Positions 6,867 to 12,812 of a stretch of DNA of 16,471 nucleotides are shown here, piece by piece. The notes beneath the pieces are model-generated. The model made no database searches. It was not told the origin of the DNA and saw only the letters and a program-made list of their open reading frames with translations. Position numbers and translations under genes: made by a program. The DNA comes from Limiplasma pullistercoris. GTDB lineage: Bacteria; Bacillota; Clostridia; Christensenellales; Aristaeellaceae. Position 1 is the stretch's first letter; each line of letters starts with the position of its first letter. The stretch spans positions 1-16,471 of the forward strand of contig DVMC01000045.1 in assembly GCA_018715165.1 (NCBI GenBank), read 5' to 3'.

Positions 6867-7715
6867 TTAATATTGTCCCCGCCACGCATACGGCAAGGGT
6901 CCGGATACCTCCACGCGGCAGGCGTACAGCCCCACGGCCTGCCCGTCGCTCTGCGCGGTGGTGATGTACAGCGTCCGTCCATCTCTCCTGCCCAGGCAGC
7001 AGCGCGATGCCTTGCGCTGGGAAACCGCGACGCATTCCGCAAGCGCGCGCCCGGTCTGCGGGTCATAGCGCTGCACGCGCCCCGCGCCCCAGAGCGCCAC
7101 CCAGAGCATGCCCTGGCCGTCGATGCACATCCCGTCGGGCGCGCCGTCCTCCACCGTAACCGCCGTTTCCGGGTCACGGATGCGCCCGTCGGCCCCGCGC
7201 TGGTAGCGCAGGATGCGTCCGGTGGCGGTGTCGGTGTGATAGAACGCGCCGGACGCATCCCAGGCCATGCCGTTGGGAATGTCCATCGGCGCGAGGCGCT
7301 GGAACGGCCCCTCCGGCACGATGCCGTACAGCGCTCCCAACGCCGCCGTATCCACCCGCGAGCGGTCCACGGCCATCACGCCGGCCCAGAGCCGGCCTTC
7401 CGGGTCGCATTTCCCGTCGTTGAAGCGTACCCCGGCATCCAGCGCAAGGCGCAGGACGGGCGTGATCTCCGCACTGTCCGGGTCCACGCGATACAGCGCG
7501 TCGCCGGCGCCCGCCAGCAGCCCCCCGCCCCACGGCACCACGAAGCCCGTGCGGTCCGGCATGGGCAGGCGCGTCACCAGCCCCAGCCCATCCTGCCAGC
7601 CGTAGATCATGCATCCGTCGATATCCACAAAATACAGCGTTTCCCGGCGCGCGTGCCACACGGGCCCCTCGCCCAGCATCAGGGGCGGGACGGGAAGGGT
7701 CCGAACAGTCTCCAT
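6867..7715 (-). CDS. SMP-30/gluconolactonase-family lactonase
   Basis: A 282-residue six-bladed beta-propeller lactonase of normal length; the family hydrolyses aldono-lactones to aldonic acids with a divalent metal. Metal ligands fit the family pattern: Glu 16 in GEGPVW, Asn 148 in IPNGMAWD and Asp 194 in APDGMCID. The substrate-side RFNDGKCDPEGRLWAG motif holds Arg 97 and Asn 99. No signal peptide, so cytoplasmic. First gene of the operon with the dehydratase and RraA-type aldolase. Start ATG at 7713-7715 is preceded by a perfect AGGAGG 7 nt upstream. It is divergent from the AraC-family regulator across a 75-bp gap, the usual arrangement for regulator and target; I find no convincing minus-strand promoter there. 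Confidence 0.9.
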   Translation of the reverse strand: METVRTLPVPPLMLGEGPVWHARRETLYFVDIDGCMIYGWQDGLGLVTRLPMPDRTGFVVPWGGGLLAGAGDALYRVDPDSAEITPVLRLALDAGVRFNDGKCDPEGRLWAGVMAVDRSRVDTAALGALYGIVPEGPFQRLAPMDIPNGMAWDASGAFYHTDTATGRILRYQRGADGRIRDPETAVTVEDGAPDGMCIDGQGMLWVALWGAGRVQRYDPQTGRALAECVAVSQRKASRCCLGRRDGRTLYITTAQSDGQAVGLYACRVEVSGPLPYAWRGQY

Positions 7716-7727
7716 TTCAGGACCTCC

Positions 7728-7757
7728 TTGTCAAACAGGCGTGAGCTGTGGTAGGAT
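7728..7757 (+). promoter_or_regulatory. Promoter of the AraC-family regulator gene
   Basis: TTGTCA (7728-7733, five of six matches to TTGACA) is followed after 18 bp by TAGGAT (7752-7757), preceded by TG at the extended -10 position. It lies 33 bp before the regulator ATG, inside the divergent spacer shared with the lactonase operon, so the regulator could control both directions. Confidence 0.55.
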
Positions 7758-7790
7758 GATCGTAAAGCGGGAAAAGAGGAGCGTGATCCC

Positions 7791-9419
7791 ATGTTCTTTG
7801 ATTTCTGCGTCGGTCCGCCAGGGGCGTCGGGCGCGCCCTGCGGATTGGACACCATTTTCTGGATCTGGGGCGACAGCTCGTATCAGACGCCCCACAAGGG
7901 CATCACGCCCGGAAAAACCTATCTGGTCTTTACCCTCAAGGGGGAGGGGCTCGTCCGCTACGACGGCCGCGCCTACCGCGTGGCGCAGGGCCAGGCGTTG
8001 GTCATGCGCACCACGCGCGATTTCGGCTATGGCTGTCCGGGAGACACGTGGCATTTCTGGTGGTTTGAGCTTTGCCAGCCCCAGTCCTTACTGGAGGAGG
8101 ACCGCGTGCTTTGCGTCCGCGCGGGCGATTTCGTCCAGCGCCTGTTTCAGCAGAGCCTCATCTGCGCCAAGCAGGGGCGCTGGGATATCGCCCAGAGCCT
8201 GTTTCTCCCGGCGCTGATGCTTCTGGGGCAGGACGTGGGCAAGAGCGGAGCGGTTCCCGAAGCGCTGCTGCGCGCCGAGCACTATATCCGCGAAAACCTT
8301 GCAACCGTCACCGTCGCCGCCGTCTGCGAGGAGCTGGACATCCAGGAGCGGACCCTGCGCAACCTCTGCCACCGCGCGCTGGGGTACGGCCCCAAGCGCC
8401 TCATCTCCCGCATCCGCCTGGAGACGGCGCAGCAGCTTCTCTCCAATACCACCATGCCGCTTTGCGCAATCGCCTCCATGCTGGGCTACAACGATCCCTT
8501 TCATTTCAGCCGCAGCTTCCGGGAATACTATCATATCCCGCCCAGCGAGTACCGACGGCGCGCGTCCCTCCGACTCGGATCAGACAAAGTCGTTGGCGGC
8601 TACCACCGGCAGCGTCGCGCCGCCGTCCATGGTCAGCACGCAGCCGGTCATATAGGTGGCGTCCGGAGAGGCGAGGAAGGCCACGCCCTTGGCGATTTCC
8701 TCCGGCGCGGCGAATCGCTTGAGTGGGAGACGCTTTTCTGCCTGGCGCAGGTGGCTGTCCGCGGGCCAGCCGATGTCCGTATAGCCCGGCGCGATGGCGA
8801 CCATGCGCACGCCGTAGAGCGCCAGCTCCATGGCCGCGTTCTTGGTAAACTTGGATACGGCGGCCTTGGTGGGGCCGTAGATGGTGGAGCGCGGCCAGTT
8901 GCCCTCCGCCTGGTTGGAGGTCACGTTGATGATGAGGCCGGGCACCTTTTTTTCAATCATGCGTTTGGCCGCGTACTGCGCGCAGAAATACAGGCCCCGC
9001 CAGTCCACGGCCGTCATGCGGTCGAAGTTTTCGGGAGTGGCGTCCAGAAAATAGACCTCGTCGCTGATGCCGGCGTTGTTCACCAGCAGGTCGATGCGGG
9101 GGAAGAGCCGGTCGATTTCGGCGTACATGGCGGCGATATCCTCCACCTTGCCCATGTCGGCATAGACGGGCTCCGCCCTCACGCCCATGGCCCGCGCCCG
9201 GTCGCACACCTCCCGTGCGGCTTTTTCATTGCTGTGATAGTTGACGGCCAGATCATATCCGCGGGAGGCCAGCTCCAGGGCGACGGCGCGGCCGATTCCC
9301 CTGGTGGCGCCTGTGACGATCGCAACGGGATGGGACATAGAAATTTTCCTTCCTTTCTGAATCGCTTGTTTCATTTCCTGTGCCATCATTATAGGGCCGG
9401 GGATGCAAGGCGGCCATAA
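7791..9419 (+). CDS. AraC-family transcriptional regulator with no stop codon of its own
   Basis: Recognisable protein covers only 7791 to about 8579 (263 codons). Residues 1 to about 120 are an AraC-type N-terminal sensing (cupin) domain (GKTYLVFTLKGEGLVRYDGR, AFTER which WHFWWFEL). Residues 162-257 are the double helix-turn-helix DNA-binding domain ending in LGYNDPFHFSRSFREYYHIP and PSEYRRR. Family members stop within some 10-30 residues of this point, but this frame stays open to TAA at 9417-9419, adding about 279 residues that are simply the antisense reading of the dehydrogenase gene (rich in His, Val, Gly, with no family resemblance). Start ATG 7791 has AAGAGGAG about 9 nt upstream. Likely role is sugar-responsive control of the divergent lactonase-dehydratase-aldolase operon and perhaps the dehydrogenase. 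The natural stop was probably lost by deletion, or there is a sequence error near 8560-8580. Confidence 0.8.
   Translation: MFFDFCVGPPGASGAPCGLDTIFWIWGDSSYQTPHKGITPGKTYLVFTLKGEGLVRYDGRAYRVAQGQALVMRTTRDFGYGCPGDTWHFWWFELCQPQSLLEEDRVLCVRAGDFVQRLFQQSLICAKQGRWDIAQSLFLPALMLLGQDVGKSGAVPEALLRAEHYIRENLATVTVAAVCEELDIQERTLRNLCHRALGYGPKRLISRIRLETAQQLLSNTTMPLCAIASMLGYNDPFHFSRSFREYYHIPPSEYRRRASLRLGSDKVVGGYHRQRRAAVHGQHAAGHIGGVRRGEEGHALGDFLRRGESLEWETLFCLAQVAVRGPADVRIARRDGDHAHAVERQLHGRVLGKLGYGGLGGAVDGGARPVALRLVGGHVDDEAGHLFFNHAFGRVLRAEIQAPPVHGRHAVEVFGSGVQKIDLVADAGVVHQQVDAGEEPVDFGVHGGDILHLAHVGIDGLRPHAHGPRPVAHLPCGFFIAVIVDGQIISAGGQLQGDGAADSPGGACDDRNGMGHRNFPSFLNRLFHFLCHHYRAGDARRP
8580..9338 (-). CDS. Short-chain dehydrogenase/reductase, probable sugar 1-dehydrogenase
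   Basis: A 252-residue classical SDR. TGATRGIG (9-16) is the NAD(P)-binding glycine motif, NNAG (87-90) the structural motif, and Ser 141, Tyr 154 and Lys 158 (YGPTK) the catalytic residues. The C-terminus ends normally (MTGCVLTMDGGATLP then VVAANDFV). Resemblance to glucose/fucose dehydrogenase-type SDRs plus the neighbouring lactonase suggests oxidation of an aldose to its lactone; 3-oxoacyl-ACP reductase-type or keto-sugar activity is an alternative. Start ATG 9336-9338 is chosen over the longer open frame to 9542 because AAGGAAGG lies about 9 nt upstream and the extra residues lack SDR character. Its stop coincides with the end of the recognisable AraC protein. Confidence 0.88.
   Translation of the reverse strand: MSHPVAIVTGATRGIGRAVALELASRGYDLAVNYHSNEKAAREVCDRARAMGVRAEPVYADMGKVEDIAAMYAEIDRLFPRIDLLVNNAGISDEVYFLDATPENFDRMTAVDWRGLYFCAQYAAKRMIEKKVPGLIINVTSNQAEGNWPRSTIYGPTKAAVSKFTKNAAMELALYGVRMVAIAPGYTDIGWPADSHLRQAEKRLPLKRFAAPEEIAKGVAFLASPDATYMTGCVLTMDGGATLPVVAANDFV
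9388..9393 (-). promoter_or_regulatory. -10 box upstream of the dehydrogenase gene
   Basis: A perfect TATAAT on the minus strand, 49 bp before the ATG. The hexamer at the 17-bp position is TGGCCG, a poor -35 box, which fits a promoter needing an activator such as the adjacent AraC-family protein (inference). Confidence 0.4.
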
Positions 9420-9721
9420 AGAAAACGGAAGGTCATGTATATTTCGGAAAGAAAGAAACCTTACAGCACGAGCGGCGCGCCGCTTGGGAGAAAGAACGCG
9501 GCCAAAAGCGCCCCACGTTGACGGGGACGCTTGATTTGCCAATCGCAGAACCCTTTTGCTTCCTGTTTGATCAGGTGAGAAAGCCTCATCCTGCGAATGG
9601 TTTTATCCGCTTTTTTCAGCATGGCAGACAATCCAAAAAACAGCGGTCAGGCTTTTTGTTTCGCGCCTGACCGGTGACCCTCCGCCCCGCGTCCGCATAC
9701 CATGGCGCAGGGGGTGGCAAA
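9420..9721. other. Gene-poor divergent spacer with several hairpins
   Basis: About 300 bp between the dehydrogenase (-) and amidase (+) genes, with no supported gene. It holds a hairpin with bulged A at 9506-9532, a set of nested pairings at 9543-9596 (TCGCAG with CTGCGA enclosing CCTG/CAGG and TGAG/CTCA), and a perfect 8-bp stem at 9645-9672 followed on the minus strand by TTTTTT. The base composition is lower in GC than the flanking genes. An 18-codon frame at 9621-9677 has no ribosome binding site and is not called. Confidence 0.6.
9635..9672 (-). terminator. Orphan intrinsic terminator on the minus strand
   Basis: On the minus strand GGTCAGGC (9665-9672) pairs perfectly with GCCTGACC (9645-9652), loop 12 nt, followed four bases later by six T residues (9635-9640). 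This is a good terminator shape, but no minus-strand gene ends here: the gene to the right is on the plus strand. It may end an unseen small RNA, stop antisense transcription, or be left from a lost gene. Confidence 0.5.
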
Positions 9722-10207
9722 ATGAGAAACGGCTATGACGAAGCGGCGGCCGTGGCCTATGCGAAGCGCTGGGCCCTGCTGCGCAACCCGGCCTACCTGG
9801 ATTTTCACGGTCTGGGAGGGGACTGCACCAATTTTGTGTCGCAATGCCTGTACGCGGGCGCGGGCGTGATGAACCGCACGCCGGTCTATGGCTGGTACTA
9901 CCTGACGGGCAACAACCGCACCGCGTCCTGGACCGGCGTGGAATACCTCTACCGCTTTCTGACGGCCAACAAGGGGCCGGGCCCCTACGCGCGGGAGGTC
10001 AGCCGGGAGGAGGCGCTTCCCGGCGACGTGGTGCAGCTGGGAAACCGGGAGGGAGGCTTCAGCCATACCGCGCTGATCGTGGACGTGCGGGAGGGCGAAT
10101 GCTATGTGGCCGCGCACACACTGGATTCCTGGATGCGCCCCCTCTCCAGCTACCGTCAGCCCGTGCGCAGGTTTCTGCACATACTGGGCGTGCGCGGCAG
10201 GGCGTGA
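9722..10207 (+). CDS. Amidase_6 domain protein (putative amidase / cysteine hydrolase)
   Basis: A 161-residue protein made almost entirely of the putative amidase domain (Amidase_6). Catalytic-type residues are Cys 35 in GGDCTNFVSQCL and His 115 in GGFSHTALIVD, followed by the downstream AAHTLDSW motif; the fold is related to NlpC/P60-like papain-type hydrolases (family knowledge). No signal peptide or cell-wall anchor is visible, so the site of action and substrate are unknown; in larger relatives this domain is attached to export or wall-binding modules. Start ATG 9722 has GGGGGTGG just upstream and is preferred over a GTG at 9674. Followed after 93 bp by the MATE gene, which has its own promoter. 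Confidence 0.75.
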   Translation: MRNGYDEAAAVAYAKRWALLRNPAYLDFHGLGGDCTNFVSQCLYAGAGVMNRTPVYGWYYLTGNNRTASWTGVEYLYRFLTANKGPGPYAREVSREEALPGDVVQLGNREGGFSHTALIVDVREGECYVAAHTLDSWMRPLSSYRQPVRRFLHILGVRGRA

Positions 10208-10214
10208 GCGGCGC

Positions 10215-10244
10215 TTGCGCTGGCGGAGGCGAATGTGGTATGAT
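10215..10244 (+). promoter_or_regulatory. Promoter of the MATE exporter gene
   Basis: TTGCGC (10215-10220), 18-bp spacer, TATGAT (10239-10244) with an upstream TG extended -10 element, ending 56 bp before the MATE start codon. The TGTGGTATGAT core resembles the TGTGGTAGGAT core of the AraC-gene promoter. Confidence 0.55.
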
Positions 10245-10300
10245 AACACGCCCGTGCACGTAGCCTGTGGCATCCATACAGGGAAAGAGGAACGCGCTCT

Positions 10301-11662
10301 ATGCGGCGAAAGAACGACCTTGGCAGGGACCCCATCGGACAGCTGGTTTTGAAAATCGCATTGCCCAGCATGCTGGCGCAGTTCGTCAGCGTGCTCTACA
10401 GCATCGTGGACCGCATGTACATCGGCCATATTCCGCAGGTTGGCGATCTGGCGCTGGCCGGCGTGGGCGTATGCGGTCCGGTGGTGACGATGATCGGTTC
10501 GGCCGCCTCGCTGATCGGGGTGGGCGGCGCGCCGCTGATGAGCATGCGCATGGGCGAAGGGGAAACAGAGCAGGCCCGGCGCATTCTGGCCAACTGCTTT
10601 TTGATGCTCTGCGTGCTGTCGGTGGCGCTGATGGCGCTGCTTGCGCCCATCCGCGAGCCGATGCTGATGCTCTTTGGCGCCAGCGAGGCCACCTTTCCCT
10701 TTGCGGGGGCCTATTTTTCGGCGTACCTGTGCGGCACGCCCTTCGCGCTGCTCGCCACGGGCATGTGCCAGTTCATCATCTGCCAGGGATTTGCCGGGCA
10801 GGCCATGCTGTCGGTGGTGCTGGGCGCGGTGATGAATATTGCGCTGGACCCTGTGTTCATCTATGTGCTGGACATGGGCGTCACGGGCGCCGCCGTGGCC
10901 ACGGTGATTTCCCAGGTCGCCAGCTGCGCCTTTGTGCTGGCCTTCCTGTTGGGCAAAAAGCCGCCCATGCGCATCACCTTTTCGGGCTATGACCTTCGCG
11001 TCATGCGCAAAGTGCTGCTGATCGGCTTCACGCCCTTTGCCATCATCGCGGTGGACAACGTGATGATCATCGCCATGAACGCCGTGCTCAAGCGCTATGG
11101 CGGCGCGGCGCAGGGCGATATGCTGCTCACCTGCGCCACCATTGCGCAGAGCTTCATGCTGGTGGTGACCATGCCGCTGGGCGGCATCAGCGGCAGCACG
11201 CAGACCATTTTGAGCTTCAACTACGGCGCGCGCAGAACGGACCGCGTGCGGGAGGCGCAAAAGCGCATCTTTGGGCTGTGCGCCGTCTATACGGGCCTGA
11301 TGACGCTGATCGCCTGGACGGGCGGCGGCGCCTTTGCGCGCCTGTTCACCGCCGACGGCGGCATCGCGGAGCAGGCGGTCTGGGCCATTCGGGTGTGCAG
11401 CCTGGCGCTGCTGCCGCTGGGCATCCAGTATGAAATCGTGGATGGCTTTACCGCGCTGGGGCAGGTGCGCTATTCGCTGCCGCTGTCCTTCTGGCGAAAG
11501 CTGGTCTATTTTGCGGCGCTGTTTGCGCTGCCGGCGGCCTTCGGCGCGCGGGCGGCGTTTTTCGCCGAGCCCGTCTCGGACGTACTGGGGCCTGCGGTTT
11601 CCATCGCCGTGTACCTGCTGGGCATCCGCCGCATTCTGGAGCGGCGCGGGAGCAGGCCGTAA
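10301..11662 (+). CDS. MATE-family multidrug/metabolite exporter
   Basis: A 453-residue integral membrane protein of the multidrug and toxic compound extrusion family with about 12 hydrophobic segments in two homologous halves, the usual length. Typical family sequence includes ALPSMLAQFVSVLYSIVDRM near the start, GVGGAPLMSMRMGEG in the first half, and GGISGSTQTILSFNYGARRTD in the second, closest by eye to the MepA/DinF-type branch. These carriers export cationic or other compounds by Na+ or H+ antiport; the substrate cannot be predicted. ATG 10301 is preceded by AAAGAGGAA at 8 nt. Its stop is only 6 bp from the convergent GluQ gene, with no terminator between. Possibly a single-gene transcript. 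Confidence 0.9.
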   Translation: MRRKNDLGRDPIGQLVLKIALPSMLAQFVSVLYSIVDRMYIGHIPQVGDLALAGVGVCGPVVTMIGSAASLIGVGGAPLMSMRMGEGETEQARRILANCFLMLCVLSVALMALLAPIREPMLMLFGASEATFPFAGAYFSAYLCGTPFALLATGMCQFIICQGFAGQAMLSVVLGAVMNIALDPVFIYVLDMGVTGAAVATVISQVASCAFVLAFLLGKKPPMRITFSGYDLRVMRKVLLIGFTPFAIIAVDNVMIIAMNAVLKRYGGAAQGDMLLTCATIAQSFMLVVTMPLGGISGSTQTILSFNYGARRTDRVREAQKRIFGLCAVYTGLMTLIAWTGGGAFARLFTADGGIAEQAVWAIRVCSLALLPLGIQYEIVDGFTALGQVRYSLPLSFWRKLVYFAALFALPAAFGARAAFFAEPVSDVLGPAVSIAVYLLGIRRILERRGSRP

Positions 11663-11668
11663 GGCCCC

Positions 11669-12595
11669 CTACAGCCAGTCAGGCAGGCGCAGGTCCCCGC
11701 GCCGCACTTTGGACCAGTCGAACAGCGCGGTCAGCTCCTCCAGGTCCGCCGGGCGGTCCTCCTCAAGCAGGCCCGCCGCGTGCGCAAGCATGCCCAGCAG
11801 CCGCTGCGGGGTGTAGCGCCGGGACAGCGCGCTCAGGTCCAGGTCGCGGTCCCGCTTGGCCAGCCGCCGCCCCTGCGCGTCGGTGAGCAGGGGAATATGG
11901 CAATAGCGCGGCGCGGGATAGCCCAGCTCGCGCAGCAGGTAGATCTGCCGGGGAGTGGCGGAGAGAATGTCGCGCCCGCGCACCACCTCGCTGACGCCCG
12001 CGAGCGCGTCGTCCACCACCACGGCCAGCTGATAGCCGAACAGCCCGTCCGACCGGCGCACGATGAAATCGCCGCAGTCCCGCGCCAGGTTCTCGCGCTG
12101 CGGCCCCTGCAGGCCGTCCACAAAACGAATGTCCTCGTCCGGCACGCGCACGCGCAGGGCAGGCGAGCGCGCAAGCGAGAGCCGCGCGGCCTCCTCCTTG
12201 CCAAGATGCGCGCAGGTTCCGCGGTACACCCATTGCGTATCGCCCAGATTGGGCGCGGCGGACGCCTGCTGCTGCAGCTGCGCCCGCGTGCAGAAGCACG
12301 GATAGATCAGCCCCCTGGCCTGAAGCCGCTCCAGATGGGACTGGTAGATGGCCGTGCGCTCGCTTTGATAGACCGGCGGCGCATCCCACCGGAAACCGAA
12401 CCAGCACAGGTCCTCGATCGCCTGCCGTGCAAGGCGGCGCGGGCAGCGGGGCGCGTCGAGATCCTCTATGCGCAGCAAAAACCGCCCGCCCGCATGGCGC
12501 GCGGACAGATACGCCAGCAGCGCGCACAGCAGGTTGCCCAGGTGCAGCCGTCCGCTGGGCGTGGGGGCGAAGCGTCCGGTCACGTCAGGATACAT
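11669..12595 (-). CDS. gluQ: Glutamyl-Q tRNA(Asp) synthetase
   Basis: A 308-residue class I GluRS paralogue lacking the anticodon-binding domain. It attaches glutamate to queuosine at position 34 of tRNA(Asp). The HIGH-type motif is FAPTPSGRLHLGN (9-21). A zinc site C-x-C...Y-x3-C is formed by Cys 100, Cys 102, Tyr 124 and Cys 128, as in E. coli YadB. The KMSKS equivalent is LAKRD (245-249). The length fits GluQ-RS and is far shorter than GluRS. Start: ATG 12593-12595 has AAGGTG 5 nt upstream. The in-frame ATG at 12619-12621 has no ribosome site and lies too close to the -10 box, and the longer frame to 12715 crosses the promoter. Presence implies that the host has queuosine-modified tRNA. 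Confidence 0.88.
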   Translation of the reverse strand: MYPDVTGRFAPTPSGRLHLGNLLCALLAYLSARHAGGRFLLRIEDLDAPRCPRRLARQAIEDLCWFGFRWDAPPVYQSERTAIYQSHLERLQARGLIYPCFCTRAQLQQQASAAPNLGDTQWVYRGTCAHLGKEEAARLSLARSPALRVRVPDEDIRFVDGLQGPQRENLARDCGDFIVRRSDGLFGYQLAVVVDDALAGVSEVVRGRDILSATPRQIYLLRELGYPAPRYCHIPLLTDAQGRRLAKRDRDLDLSALSRRYTPQRLLGMLAHAAGLLEEDRPADLEELTALFDWSKVRRGDLRLPDWL

Positions 12596-12634
12596 CCATT
12601 CACCTTCGTCCTGTTTCATGTCTTTGGAATGTCT

Positions 12635-12663
12635 ATTATACTGAATCGCGCAAAGGAATACAA
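12635..12663 (-). promoter_or_regulatory. Promoter of gluQ
   Basis: On the minus strand TTGTAT (12658-12663), a 17-bp spacer and a perfect TATAAT (12635-12640). The start codon follows about 40 nt downstream, which supports the ATG at 12595 rather than upstream starts. Confidence 0.65.
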
Positions 12664-12699
12664 CCGAACCTGCGCGCCGGGCCGGCAGGCGGAAAATCA

Positions 12700-12713
12700 G
12701 TATCATGTGATAC
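12700..12713. promoter_or_regulatory. Inverted repeat GTATCA-N2-TGATAC, operator-like
   Basis: Two perfect 6-bp arms with a 2-bp spacer in the divergent region between gluQ and the flavoenzyme gene, about 57 bp upstream of the latter's -10 box and 37 bp upstream of the gluQ -35 box. Position suits a regulatory protein site; the regulator is unknown and chance occurrence is possible. Confidence 0.3.
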
Positions 12714-12769
12714 AATTATTTTCATCAGAATCATCGTAAGCGCTATCGGGATGGCAGGGAAAAAATCCT

Positions 12770-12775
12770 TATAAT
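12770..12775 (+). promoter_or_regulatory. -10 box of the flavin oxidoreductase gene
   Basis: A perfect TATAAT 37 bp before the start codon. No good -35 box is found at 16-18 bp (the sequence there is around TCGGGAT), which suggests activator dependence or an alternative promoter. Confidence 0.4.
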
Positions 12776-12812
12776 CATAACCAGCAAATTGTATCCGAAA
12801 GGAGCGCCTGTC

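Noticed and set aside
5166..7754. 862-residue plus-strand open frame across the whole lactonase-dehydratase-aldolase operon
   Set aside because: It spans three well-identified minus-strand genes and their junctions and shows no family motifs; an antisense artefact of codon bias.
9339..9542. N-terminal extension of the dehydrogenase by 68 residues
   Set aside because: The extension crosses a perfect -10 box and lacks SDR character; a good ribosome site supports ATG 9338.
9621..9677. 18-codon frame in the divergent spacer
   Set aside because: No ribosome binding site, and the sequence is explained by the terminator-like hairpin it overlaps.
9647..11260. 537-residue minus-strand open frame opposite the amidase and MATE genes
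   Set aside because: Low-complexity His/Arg/Gly/Gln translation; the plus strand encodes clear families with ribosome sites.
12596..12715. N-terminal extension of GluQ-RS by up to 40 residues
   Set aside because: It would be translated from sequence containing the gene's own promoter; the AAGGTG site supports ATG 12595.
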